A DNA stretch of 64,000 bases from assembly GCF_029852145.1 (NCBI RefSeq), contig NC_079977.1, positions 11,032,640-11,096,639 on the forward strand, given 5' to 3'. The DNA is from Microplitis mediator. Lineage: Eukaryota; Arthropoda; Insecta; Hymenoptera; Braconidae. Shown here piece after piece: positions 53,959 through 64,000 of the stretch. Under the pieces are notes generated by a model that did no database searches, was not told the origin of the DNA, and was given only the letters and a program-made list of their open reading frames with translations. A program made the translations under genes and the position numbers. The number at the start of each line of letters is the position of its first letter. The first letter of the stretch is position 1.

Positions 53959-56900
53959 AATTTTCTACTTCAAATTTAGATATTGACAAATAAGTTCAAG
54001 ATGTAAAGAATCATTGAACTTTTAATTTTCTGATGATATTTTTCAATTAATAAAAGTCGGGATTAAAGAAAAAATTATAAAGTCGATGAAGACAGTACTA
54101 CAAGTATCATGTGTAAAAACATTTAAAATCTTAAAATCGACATAAGAACTTTTACATAACAACTTGCATAACGATATATTGAAGAAAATATCATAGTCGA
54201 AAAGAGAATATAAATTGAAAATTCAATATAATAATGTATGTATATTCAATATTTCGTAAATTCCTATTATATAGAGGAATTTAAAATTAACGTGTACATA
54301 ACAAATTACATCACGATATATTGATAAAAAATATCATAAAATGAACGTAAATCGTAATGTTGTAATATTAATTAAATAAAGACATGCCAGGACTGGTTGG
54401 TGGTTGGGATGTTTGAAAAATACGCATATTTAAAAATATAACAATATTTTTATTTGTCACAGCACAAAATATCACTGGGTTGCAAATTAAATAGTTTATT
54501 TAATTTATAAATACTGTTGAATGTCTGAGCTCATGAATACGTGAATGATTGAATACAAATTATTGAGTTGAGCTCGAGTAAAAAATGAATTAAAAATAAT
54601 CAATTGAGTTTAATTGAACACTGAGTTGAATGCAAAAATGTCATGATAATAAGTAACATGATGTCAGAGGTTACTGAGCGAAGTGAATTATTGAACACAT
54701 TAATTACTATTTTTAATAGCACTGAATACATAAATAATTTTGTTATTGAGTTTTAATAGTGATGATCACTTAATTGAATTGAATTTAATGAGCTCATGAT
54801 AAATTACACTGATTTTAATTTATTTGATGAACACGTGGTAGCATGATAGCAGAGGCTACTGAGCGAAACATAACTTTTAAATTAATTAAGAAATTGAGCA
54901 TAATGATAATTAAATAAATAATAAAACTGAGTCTTTTAAATTAATTGAGCACTGATAGCAAGTAAATATTTAATAAAAAATGCACCTGTTGCTTTCTCGA
55001 TGATATAACCTTGCGAGAAACAGGTTGTAGAACGCTGGATTTCTTGATGTTGTTTTATATTTATTTTTTGAGCTCTGAGCTCGTAATTATAAAAATAATT
55101 ATATTTTTAGATAGAGTTATGAACCCTTAACGTAGTTTATTGATTACTTTTAATGATTTACTCGAGATGAGCGCAATTTTAATAGATTATACAAAACACG
55201 TGGTGACACTTGAGATTGTATAAAACGAATAGATAAAGGCGACGGTCTTCTTGCCACGAGGCAGGATAAATTCGATGCGCATGCGTCGAACAGCGCAAGT
55301 CAAGTTTTTAATCGATAGACACTAGGCCCCAGTAGGTGCTGCCTCTATTTGCCGGAAGTTCAACTACATTCAAATTTGAATGTAGTTGTGATTACGCAAC
55401 ACGTAAATTGAAAATTGAAATTGAGTAATGATTCAATTAACCATCGTATTTATAATCTTTAAGCGGTGATAATCATGTACAACAAATAAATGCCTACCAT
55501 TAAACACAATTTTCGTTACTTATTAAGTTTTACATAATGATTAACGTTTATTTTATGGTAAAGTAAATGTATTTTATAAAAATCCATTTAACATATGATA
55601 AAGTAAATTGATGCTGTAAGATTACATTTAATATTTTTAATCATAACATGAGCTTTATTAACCAGACAATTAAAAATAAATTGTACTGTAATAAAATTGT
55701 AATTATACTTTTAAAGTTACGAAAGGTTAAACTTAATTTGAAAGAAATCAATACGTTATATCATAATATAATAGATATTCGAATAAGCTTTTTATAGTCC
55801 CCAAAAATTTTTGTTTTCATTATTACTTCTTATGAGAAACCAAAAAAACTCATTCTATGCCCTTAGAGTTTGATGTTGAGATTTGAATAAAATTAACAGG
55901 ACCAAAGAAAATAACATGAAGAATATTATTATTTCTTAGAAAATTGGTTTTAAGAATTTCAAAATGTCGAATATCACTAAAATTCAAAATTATCTACATC
56001 TCTCTTCTTAGATTGCGATCAAAAGGAGACAAGTTTGGTTCAGTACTTAAATGAAGTCAGATTCTGACATTAACTCTGGCAATACTGACAATTATCGTGT
56101 TCAACCGAACTCAGTTCTGAGTAATCTATGTTAAGTTAACTTAAGGTAGTACTACCAGACAAAGAATACACGTTCAGAATTCAATAACAATTGGCATGTT
56201 GGTTCATTATATTATAATTAACCAGTTAAATTCTTGAAGGCCTACAGAGAACTGAAAAAAAGATATTAATATTTATAGATTTTTGCCTTTAACATTGATC
56301 CTTATTGGAAATCACAGATTTTATTTAATTTAATAAAATTGGACGTTCAGATTTCCAAGGTTATAGAATCAACGGAAAGAAAAAAATTTATTGAATATTG
56401 TATTGAGTTAAATTTATAGCTTTAGAGCATGTGATAAAAATAATTAATTAAGAATTAAGTAAAAAATGCTATATGCGACTAAAATATGGCAACACTGCGA
56501 AACAGGATATGAAGCGCGCAAAATTTAAACATACATGAATATACGTTGTGTGGGAGAAACAGTGTTCTACAAATTTTTTTGTATAAAATATACAATAATT
56601 TTTATTATTCATAGTGACATAATTGAATTAAGCAACAGCTTATAAAATATAACATAATATTAATTAACTTCAATATAAAACATTTGTAAATTTTATTTTT
56701 ACTTTCAAAGTACTTTAAAATTTTATCTAAAATTTTTTGGCTTTAGTTACTTTCACTTTACTATTCTCATCTTTACTTAAATCAATATATATATATATAT
56801 ATATAACCAGTAGGTCGAAATATTAAATAAATGGTTACGCATGATCGTATATTATAAATGAAACACAATATAACTCTGTCTTTTTTACTTTGACGCGGCG

Positions 56901-57244
56901 TTGCCAAATGAAAATAACACGGAAGTTAAAATACCCAAAGCACTAATTTGATTCTTGTGGTATCAGTAGTACTACGTTAAGTATAGTCAAAGCATTCATA
57001 CTGATGTACTATACACATCCGAATTAAGATGTCTAAAAGAAAATGTTTTAAATGTAATATCAATAAACGATAATAATTTTAGTTTATATAAATTTTTGAG
57101 GAACATGATTTATGCAAAAACATACTATTTTTAATTCTAAATTCAATAAAATGAAACAATGTTGCATTTGTAGTAGTTTTTCTTTTATTTTTATAATTAA
57201 TTTGTAAACCAACATTTAGGCGCGCGCGCACGTTTGATTCTAGT
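53959..57244. other. Spacer, AT-rich, few structures
   Basis: Weak direct repeats: ATAACGATATATTGAAG..ATATCATA (54170) versus ATCACGATATATTGAT..ATATCATA (54310), and GATGTCAGAGGTTACTGAGCGAAG (54660) versus GATAGCAGAGGCTACTGAGCGAAA (54845). A GC-normal block at 55230-55390 contains ATTCGATGCGCATGCGTCGAA, a perfect 20-bp inverse pair. TATATA run at 56785. No gene. Confidence 0.4.
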
Positions 57245-58995
57245 TTTCTGAAAATTTGAGCCTTTCATATGCAGCTGTTTCAAAGTTATGATTTTTTTAA
57301 TTTTTGAAAAATTTTCCTTTTCAACTTTTTCATCGTCTTTTTTGGAAGAAAAAATTTTTTTAAAAAAATTAGCACAGAACAGTTTTTCGTAGGCAAAATT
57401 CTCAGCTTCCCAATGAAAATATCAATTTTTTTATTTTAAGTTATAGAAGATCTTGTAGAATTCGATTAAAAAAGAAAAAATTATTTTTATGACTGTGCGG
57501 CGCTTGATATATTTATTATGATATTTTTTTCTGGAAGCTGAAACTTTTTCCCAAAAAATATATCATTTTCACGGTGTGCATATTTTTTGTTTGAGCAAAA
57601 TTAAATAAAATGTAAACTTTCTATGATTAAAAAACTCTAAGTCTTAAATATTTTGAGGATGTTGATACATTGTTAACACAAATATATCCTAGGCTAGCAA
57701 ATATAGGTTAGAAAGCATGCACTGCTTATGTTTCTTCCACCGTATTTGACTCCAAGTATCCTACGTCTAAAACATTCATTTTCTCTAAAAGTCATCGTTC
57801 CCTGATTAAAAAAAACGATTTGTAATGTTAAATGCCCATAAAAAGGGTGATTCAAAAGTATTCAAAAGCATTGAAAAGTATTTGAAATTTTTTTTCCATT
57901 CGTTTTAAATCGTTTTTTTCAATCAGTGTTGATTATCAAAGTGAAATCAACGCCGGTAAATTTTCAATAGCCCGGATGTATAAATCTTGCGGTATGAGTA
58001 TATGTTTTCTGGTGTATATATGTAGTAAAGCTCTGACAACAAAAGTTATAAAACTAATTTTCATGGTACCAGCATCAAAGCTTCAAGTCTAGGAATTAGT
58101 TATTTGAGCATTGATTCTTGTGTTTTGCTTTATAGTGATTTCAGACTATTGATGTTATCTGCGTTAATGACAGTTCTGATTTTGTAATCAAGTATTATAA
58201 AAATTTGTGAAAATTATAAATTATATTTATGGTTTCTGTTTTATTATACATTGCAAATCATAAGTTACGCGTACACTAATGGTTGATCACACCATTGTTT
58301 ATAAATTAACTTGATTCTAACTGGCTGCTAACACTGAAACTAATTTTCAATGCAGGTAATCATGAAAAAAAAAAGTATGTAACACGAGATGAAACACGAC
58401 TTCAGATTGCAGTTATTGTCAGCTTTTGCCCACGGCTCGAGCAGCCTATTTCACTCTCGTCTGATATTAGTTTGTTTCTTCTCTCGCCACACAATGAACT
58501 ATTAGAGTTTGATACAACTATGAAATCAATGACTTGTATTTAAATAATTACTGACTTTGTTCAAACAAAAAATATGAACATCGTGAAAATTACAAATTTT
58601 GTGGGAAAAAGTCTCAGCTTTCAGAAAAAAATATGAAATTAGATGTATCAAGCGCCGCACAGTCATAAAAATTGTTTTTTCTTCTTTAATCGAATTTTAA
58701 AAGGTCTTCTGTAACTTAACATGAAAATTGGATATTCTTATTGGCAAGCTGAGAATTTTCCCTACGAAGAACTGTTACGTGCTAATTTTTTTAAAAAAAT
58801 TTTTTCCTTCAAAAAAATTAATGAAAAAAGTGAAAACTAAAATTTTTACAAAATTAAAAAAATCATGACTTCGAAACAGCTACATATTAAAAGCTCAAAT
58901 TTTCAGAGAATTTTTTCTCAATATATAGAACGAATCCACAAAGTTTGAAACAAATTGACGAGGGTCGCCCCGTAAAAATAACTTTATTTGGTGGG
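57245..58995. mobile_element. Fold-back element, GGGTCATYCC ends, left end trimmed
   Basis: Left arm from AGTTTTCTGAAAATTTGAGCC (57241), right arm to GGGATGACCC (58994). Mirrored blocks: TTTCAAAGTTATGATTTTTTTAAT and complement, GACTGTGCGGCGCTTGAT and complement, GAAGATCTTGTAGAATTCG-like and complement. The left arm lacks the outer 95 bp present on the right and at 42350. The loop (about 57620-58540) is not mirrored and holds a MITE. Confidence 0.8.
57800..57928. mobile_element. 129-bp MITE, CMCTGATT ends, TT duplication
   Basis: CCCTGATTAAAAAAAACGATT left; complement of right CACTGATTGAAAAAAACGATT. TT flanks both sides (57798-57799, 57929-57930). The interior holds TATTCAAAAGCATTGAAAAG, similar in style to the 21661 MITE. 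Confidence 0.8.
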
Positions 58996-59544
58996 ATGAC
59001 CCATATATAATAACTGACATATGATTAGATCAAAAAATTGGCCAGACCTGATTATATATAATTATAGCGTGATCAAAGAAAAAAAAATTTTTTTTTTTCG
59101 GAAACAGGTTCAATGTTTTATTTAGATAATAAAGACGACTGTAAAGATAAGAGCTCTTAATATAAGCATTAAAGTTCCTCATCGCACTTTTCTATTTTCC
59201 ATAAGAATAACATGGGATATTTTTTTTACGTCTTCTGCTTCTTCTAAGTAGCTAACGATGCGTCATAGAAATAATTGGCAGGCATATTTTTTTAGGTAAT
59301 TGAATGTTTGACAAAAAAAGTTTCTTGTCATTTTTTGATAAATCTATTTGTTCAAAAGTTATCTGAGGTTGAAGTCGACTTCATATTGAATTTTGAGATC
59401 TTTACACTATGCCGGCGAAACTATTCGACCCATTAAAAATATGGAGCATTTTATTTTGTAGACAATTCTATTTCTAGAAGTTATTTCCAATAAAATTTTT
59501 GTCTGACACCTAAGACATCTGTTTCTGGCGATCCCCCATCCATC
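58996..59544 (+). mobile_element. Single arm of a GGGTG-family fold-back element
   Basis: From about 59090 to 59505 the sequence follows the left arm of 45835-46840: GAGCTCTTAATA, TTTTCTATTTTCCAT, TCATTTTTTGATAAATC, TTCAAAAGTTATCTGAG and CGGCGAAACTAT. Diverged by about 20 percent by eye; no right arm. A LINE fragment follows. Confidence 0.6.
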
Positions 59545-61183
59545 GATACTCTATGGTAAGAACTGGGCTGCTCCGGGTCCGGATGGCATTAACTTATTTT
59601 AGTGGAAGAAACTTACTTCTACCCATAGCCATCTGGCCCGGATTTTTACAGCGTTTATCAGAGGCAACGAACCCATTCCGGGCTGGCTTGTAGAAGGGCG
59701 AACCGTGCTTATCCCTAAGAAAGGTGACTTGTCTGACCCAAAGAACTACAGGCCTATCACCTGTTTGAATGCGGCTTATAAGATTTTCACAAAAATCTTG
59801 AACAATCGCATTCTGCAGGAGATAGACCCTGTATGGCAGCAGATATACGAACAGCGTGGCAGTAAAAGAGGCCTGTCAGGTTGCAAAGAGAATCTGTTAG
59901 TAGATCGTTGCGTCATGCAAGACGCGGTCTACTATCAGCGCAACCTGACAATGGCCTGGATTGACTACCGTAAGGCATTTGACTCAACATCTCATGAGCT
60001 CATTCTCTTTTTGCTCAAATGCCTTGGAGTCAAGCGCGATAGAGTGGGATGCATTCAGCGTACAATGCAACTTTGGCGAACACGGTTCCACATTTCATGT
60101 GGCAACGACAAACGTGTGACCGAAGTTGTACAGTACAAACGAGGTGTCTTCCAGGGATATTCCCTGAGCCCTCTAATGTTTTGTATCTCACTACTGCCGA
60201 TATCTGCTGCGCTACGCTGAACCCGTGGATATTCAGTGGGCCCACCAACTGATCGGAAATATTCGATCACCCACTTACTCTACATGGATGATCTGAAGGT
60301 ATATATATATGCTCCTGATGTGGAACACCTTCAGACAGCCTTGAATATCGTAGGGGAGTATACATGGGATGTCGGCATAGCTTTTGGGTTGGACAAGTGC
60401 GCGGTCGTTAATCTGGTGAAGGGTAAGTGCTTTGATTTGCGCGAAGATATCGAGTTAGTAGATGGGGGCTCCATTGACCATCTTGACGCTGGAGAGCCGT
60501 ACAAATATCTAGGGATTGACGGGAGTCCTATGCAGGACGTCTCGAAAATCAAAACGACTCTTTGCAGCGAGTATGGGCGGAGACTCCGAAACATCTGGTC
60601 ACCAGAACTTTCCGGAAAAAACAAAGTCTCCGCAACAAACATGCTTGCTGTCCCAGTACGTCTCTACTCTTTTGGTGTCCTCAAATGGACCCGAAAAGAG
60701 CTTAGAGACTTCGATATCAAGACTTCTAAGATATCAAGTCATGAGAATAGGCAGAAGTGAGCGTTTTTATATGAGTCAGCAAAGTACGCGGCAAAATCCC
60801 TTGGTCTCGGAAGAGTAAACCATCTTATTGAACTCCCCAAGGAAGAATTTAAGACGGTTGTCAGGCATGCTGAGCAGCAAAAACTGCTCAGTACACACAT
60901 GGACAAGTCCATGAACAGCGTGTTCTTTAAACACGTGCGTGATCATGGCTTGTCCACCTAGCTGACGTTTTCCTTCCTTAAGTCAGCTGGCCTGATGTCC
61001 GAGACTGAAGGATATATTTTTGCCTGCCAAGATGGTGCAATCAATACCCTCAAATTTCATACTAAATTGCTCCAGATGCAGCTATCCGACACTTTGTGTA
61101 GGGTGTGTAAGCAACATCTAGAGATGCTCGTGCATCTCTTGTCAGCATGTCCTGTGTTGGCAAGAAGTGCATACGTTCAGTGA
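59545..61183 (+). pseudogene. R4-type reverse transcriptase and zinc knuckle
   Basis: Blocks in order: NWAAPGPDGINLF, TVLIPKKGDLSDPKNYRPITC, QRGSKRGLSGCKENLLVDR, MAWIDYRKAFDSTSHE (first catalytic Asp), GVFQGYSLSPLMFCISLLP, ITHLLYMDDLKVY (YMDD catalytic pair, 60276-60287), YKYLGI, LAVPVRLYSFGVLKW, and a CCHC knuckle CRVCKQH..H-L-SACP (61096-61150). The YMDDLK form and the knuckle separate it from Jockey elements. It would copy RNA at a nicked target if intact. Minus-strand and off-frame ORFs (60030-60270, 60331-60642, 60516-60818, 61062-61424) are shadows. Confidence 0.9.
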
Positions 61184-61417
61184 GACAATGCTGCTCTGCG
61201 AGTACTTTATTACCATCTAGGACATACGCACGGTATAGATAGACCACTAGCGCGGCCTTATCTGCCAGGAGATGTTTCGCAAGTTGTTGAGAATGACCGT
61301 TGCCGTATTTACTAGAACGTGCCATTTGCAACAACGCAGAAAATAGACCATAATTGGCAGGGAGCGTGACGAAAACGACATCTGATGGTTTCGAAAAATC
61401 ATGCTCGAGAATTATAA
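61184..61417 (+). pseudogene. R4-type restriction-like endonuclease, decayed start
   Basis: In the same frame: DNAALRVLYYHLGHTHGID, then YLPGDVSQVVENDRCRIY, a stop, NVPFATTQKIDHN, a stop and RKRHLMVSKNHAREL. The RHDxALR..YY.L segment and CRIYW lead into the catalytic PD..D/E core of R2/R4-class endonucleases. The core itself is not recognisable, so the copy ends or decays here. Confidence 0.7.
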
Positions 61418-62018
61418 AAGACATATAAAATCAGTGTAACAAACAAAAATTCGTTGTAAAATCAAAATATAAAAATTTATAATGATATAAATAAAAAAGT
61501 GGAATTGTATTTTGGATAGAGAAAATTAAACTAAATATATTTCGATAACAAAATTAAGTATAAAAAATTTTGATAAATAATAAATACTGTTATTTTAGAA
61601 CAGAATAAAAGGTCAACCGATAAAATCAAAACAAATAATACGTGACAGCTACAATGATAAAAGTTTAAGAAATAGTAGAATAGTAAATTGAGTTTTTTAA
61701 CAAAATTGAAAAAAATAATTTTATTTTAATTCATGATAATTTGCTTGTGAATTGTAACTAAGAAAGTACTAACTTATGATGTTTTTTAAACTTTCTGTTA
61801 CACGCGCTTTTTCTAACCTCTATATAGCTGGCACAGCAAAATGGGCACAATCCTATGAAAATTATATAGAATTACGTGCTTTTTATGTGCTTCACAATGC
61901 CACCAATTTTGATTTTTGGGCTCGATTATTTTTTTTTTTTTTTTAAGTTATGCCAGCTCGATAATAAGCTGCAACAGCCATTCACGTTTTGCAGGACTTT
62001 AATATAAAAATAGACAAT
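61418..62018. other. Spacer
   Basis: AT-rich, with CTTTTTATGTGCTTCACAATG (61879), which anticipates the duplicated block that follows. Confidence 0.4.
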
Positions 62019-62925
62019 GTGCCTAGACTAAAATTATGTGCTCTTTATGTGCTCCACGTATGAGTAGATAAAACAATTATCCCACCCTAATTTTTTTTTT
62101 TAATGATAATTGTGTTAGCTGAAATAAATTCAACATAGCCGTACTGATTTAATCAGTACGTGTATCGGTAAAGACTAATGTGATCGCTGTAAAATTATGG
62201 GCTTTTTATGTGCTTTCAAAGTATGTAAGTCATATTCAAACAACTTATAGATGTGACTACTTAAAACGAAGAAATCCAAATAAAAAAAGCTGTGTTTATG
62301 GGTGTGTATCGGTAGAAGAGGAATGTGATGCCGGTTGTATGTGTGCGTGTGTGTGTGTGTGTGTGCGTGGAAGTAGCAGGGGTGAAGTGTGGACGTATTT
62401 TCGTGTCGGTTTATAGTTAGTGGTGGTGGTGTGCATATGTGTCTGTATATGTATTGCCTACTTATTACAAACTTCAAATGAGCTCTTCATTGTTTTGAAT
62501 TTTGATTGTTGGGACGTAATTATTTTCATCGCAGCAGCTTGGTGTTGGAAAAATATATTACAGACGCAGCTAGTTCCTTCCTCACACGAAATTCGAAAGA
62601 AAGTGCTTATGTGCCTAGACTAAAATTATGTGCTCTTTATGTGCTCCACGTATGAGTACATAAAACAATTATTCCACCATAATTTTTTTTTCTCAATGAT
62701 GATTGAATAAGCTGAAATAAATTCAACATAGCCGTACTGCTTTAATCAGTACGTGTTTTGGTAAAGACTAATGGCATCGCGGTAAAATTATGGGCTTTTT
62801 ATGTGCTTTCAAAGTATGTAAGTCATATTCAAGCGACTTATAGATGTGACTACTTAAAACGAAGAAATCCAAATAAAAAAAGCTGTGTCTATGGGTGTGT
62901 ATCGGTAGAAGAAAAAAAAGATGCT
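62019..62925 (+). repeat. Two direct copies, 592 bp apart, with GT microsatellites
   Basis: 62019-62335 and 62611-62930 agree at about 93 percent by eye (GTGCCTAGACTAAAATTATG at each start, GGGTGTGTATCGGTAGAAGA at each end). Each copy has a perfect or near-perfect inverted pair CGTACTGATT-T-AATCAGTACG (62140-62160) / CGTACTGCTTTAATCAGTACG (62733-62753). GT runs follow each copy (62337-62367, 62931-62968). The frames at 62180, 62758 and on the minus strand (62175, 62768) are duplicated shadows. Confidence 0.85.
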
Positions 62926-63272
62926 GGTAGTGTGTGTGTGTGTGTGTGTGCGCGTGTGTGTGTGTGTGAGTGTCTCGTAAAAAAAAGGCCATTCGGCAGC
63001 CGAAATGGAAGGTAGATTTGCCAATTAATCTATATAAAAAGTTACATACATACATATCTTGTGATACATGTTAGTGTATAGACATGATATGATATTAGGC
63101 TCGTTTTCTTAGAGTGAGGGTAAAAAAAGACAACGACTATTTTCGATAGAGAACTTCAGATAGTTGATTTGACAAAACATTATATAGGTAATGTATTAAA
63201 CTAACCTTCACGTAAACAAAGTATAGAAAATTAAATTAACATGAAATTATAATTGTAATCGCTATTACGATG

Positions 63273-64000
63273 GCAAGACCAGTGATAATCATAGGGATTA
63301 GAGGTACATTTGATACATCATCAATAATAAAAGAAATACTTTTAGAATATAAAATAGCAGTGAAATTTACAGGTTATTTTATTCACAATAAAATTCAACT
63401 GACAAAATTGTATTATAATGAGAAATGCATAAGTCATGTAGAATGACAGCATATTTGCAACATTTGTTGATTCCATTAGAATTTTCAAGGCCATCAAATT
63501 ATTGGAAGAAATGGTCAAAACATCAAGTTTAAGGTCAAATATTAAAGCTTACTAAACAAGCTTTATGATACTTTTTACTGAAATTGTCTATCAGTTTTAG
63601 TTTTAATGTTATATGAACTTCAACAGTGAATAAAAACTGATTTCTACGAAAAATCATGAAAATTTCAAACAGCCATAATTTCAAAACTATTCAAATGATT
63701 CAGCCCATCTTCGAACTTGATCAAGGTAATTGCCTATAGAATAAGTGTAAAAAATTTCATTAAGATCCGATAAGAACTTTGGGTGCTATTGTAATGAAAA
63801 GACCAGTGACAATCATAGGGAGTAGAGGTACATTTGATACATCATAAGTAATAAAAGGAATACTTTTAAAATATAAAATAACTGTGAAATTTACAGGATA
63901 TTCTGTGCACAATAAAATACAACTGATGAAACCGGATTATAATGGGAAATTCATAAGTTATGTGGAATGAAACCCATATTTTCAACATTTGTTGATTCCA
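63273..64000 (+). repeat. Tandem 523-bp repeat, one and a half copies, running off the edge
   Basis: ATGGCAAGACCAGTGATAATC at 63273 and ATGAAAAGACCAGTGACAATC at 63796 start consecutive units; both continue with AGAGGTACATTTGATACATCA, then AAACTGATTT, TTCGAACTTGATC. A single dispersed copy lies at 27230-27660. No ORF spans it. Confidence 0.85.

Larger units (their letters stand above)
59545..61417 (+). mobile_element. R4/Dong-type LINE fragment
   Basis: Non-LTR retrotransposon with a restriction-like endonuclease at its C-terminus. The 5' end is truncated just before APGPDGIN. All 1.87 kb stay in one frame, broken by seven stop codons (59600, 60218, 60758, 60959, 61181, 61313, 61367) and no indel. 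GC content is well above that of the surroundings. No poly-A or target duplication was identified at the right side. Confidence 0.85.

Noticed and set aside
60030..60818. Minus-strand and off-frame ORFs over the R4-type LINE
   Set aside because: Shadows of the RT frame; they lack recognisable domains.
1..64000. CRISPR arrays, bacterial operons, ribosome binding sites and rho-independent terminators
   Set aside because: The tandem repeats have no spacer-repeat regularity, and gene structure, introns and transposon types are eukaryotic, so prokaryotic features were not called.

Overview
The window is AT-rich insect-type genomic DNA, almost entirely intergenic or intronic and filled with transposable elements. 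There are short introns with GT..AG borders, a masquerade-like serine protease homolog exon, a 5S-derived SINE, and Jockey/R4 LINE, DIRS, Ty3/gypsy and Helitron coding remnants. This points to an arthropod, most likely an insect; a hymenopteran such as a parasitoid wasp is my guess and is not proven. There are no bacterial operons, no CRISPR array and no large intact ORF. Only two host-type genes can be supported: the last exon of a clip-domain serine protease homolog (minus strand, 18767-18946), and a compact five-exon gene with an OB-fold/RPA-like look (plus strand, 43210-44397; 269 codons plus stop, all intron phases consistent).

Layout. 1-5440: Ty3/gypsy remnants (two integrase C-termini, one short LTR with a polypurine tract) and a 5'-truncated Jockey-type LINE that has lost its reverse-transcriptase catalytic core. 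5894-10716: a composite fold-back element whose arms are satellite arrays (93-bp and 65-bp units), split by a solo LTR and a 922-bp MITE. 11314-14506: an LTR-like relic with CCGGTGG-rich repeats, then two copies of a hairpin-ended repeat family carrying an AC microsatellite. 14511-18720: degenerate repeats. 18767-18946: serine protease homolog exon; a 2.17-kb LTR-like unit follows at 19247-21420. 21661-26735: a small MITE, and a degenerate tandem array interrupted by a decayed DIRS retrotransposon with complete DIRS-1-style terminal architecture. 26737-33064: several fold-back (palindromic) elements, one unexplained minus-strand ORF and an inverted-repeat hairpin. 33081-33516: a SINE with a 5S rRNA-derived head and a 16-bp target-site duplication. 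34853-36633: a 1781-bp near-perfect palindrome with TA duplication. 37520-38568: a solo LTR in an AT microsatellite. 39101-40635: a LINE fragment. 43210-44397: the RPA-like gene. 49190-53958: a Helitron Rep/helicase gene broken by single-base shifts and by a 331-bp MITE built from CCACGGTGG-like repeats. 57245-58995: another fold-back element. 59545-61417: an R4/Dong-like LINE with seven internal stop codons but no frameshift. 62019-64000: tandem duplications.

Two themes stand out. One is the number of inverted-repeat (hairpin) elements. They sort into a TA-duplicating class (ends GGGTG.. or CACTTATCC..) and a class with CC-starting termini and 2-bp target duplications (six independent examples). 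The other is nesting: insertions inside satellites, MITEs inside helicase genes, DIRS inside tandem arrays. The nesting lets insertion boundaries be read to the base without an outside reference.
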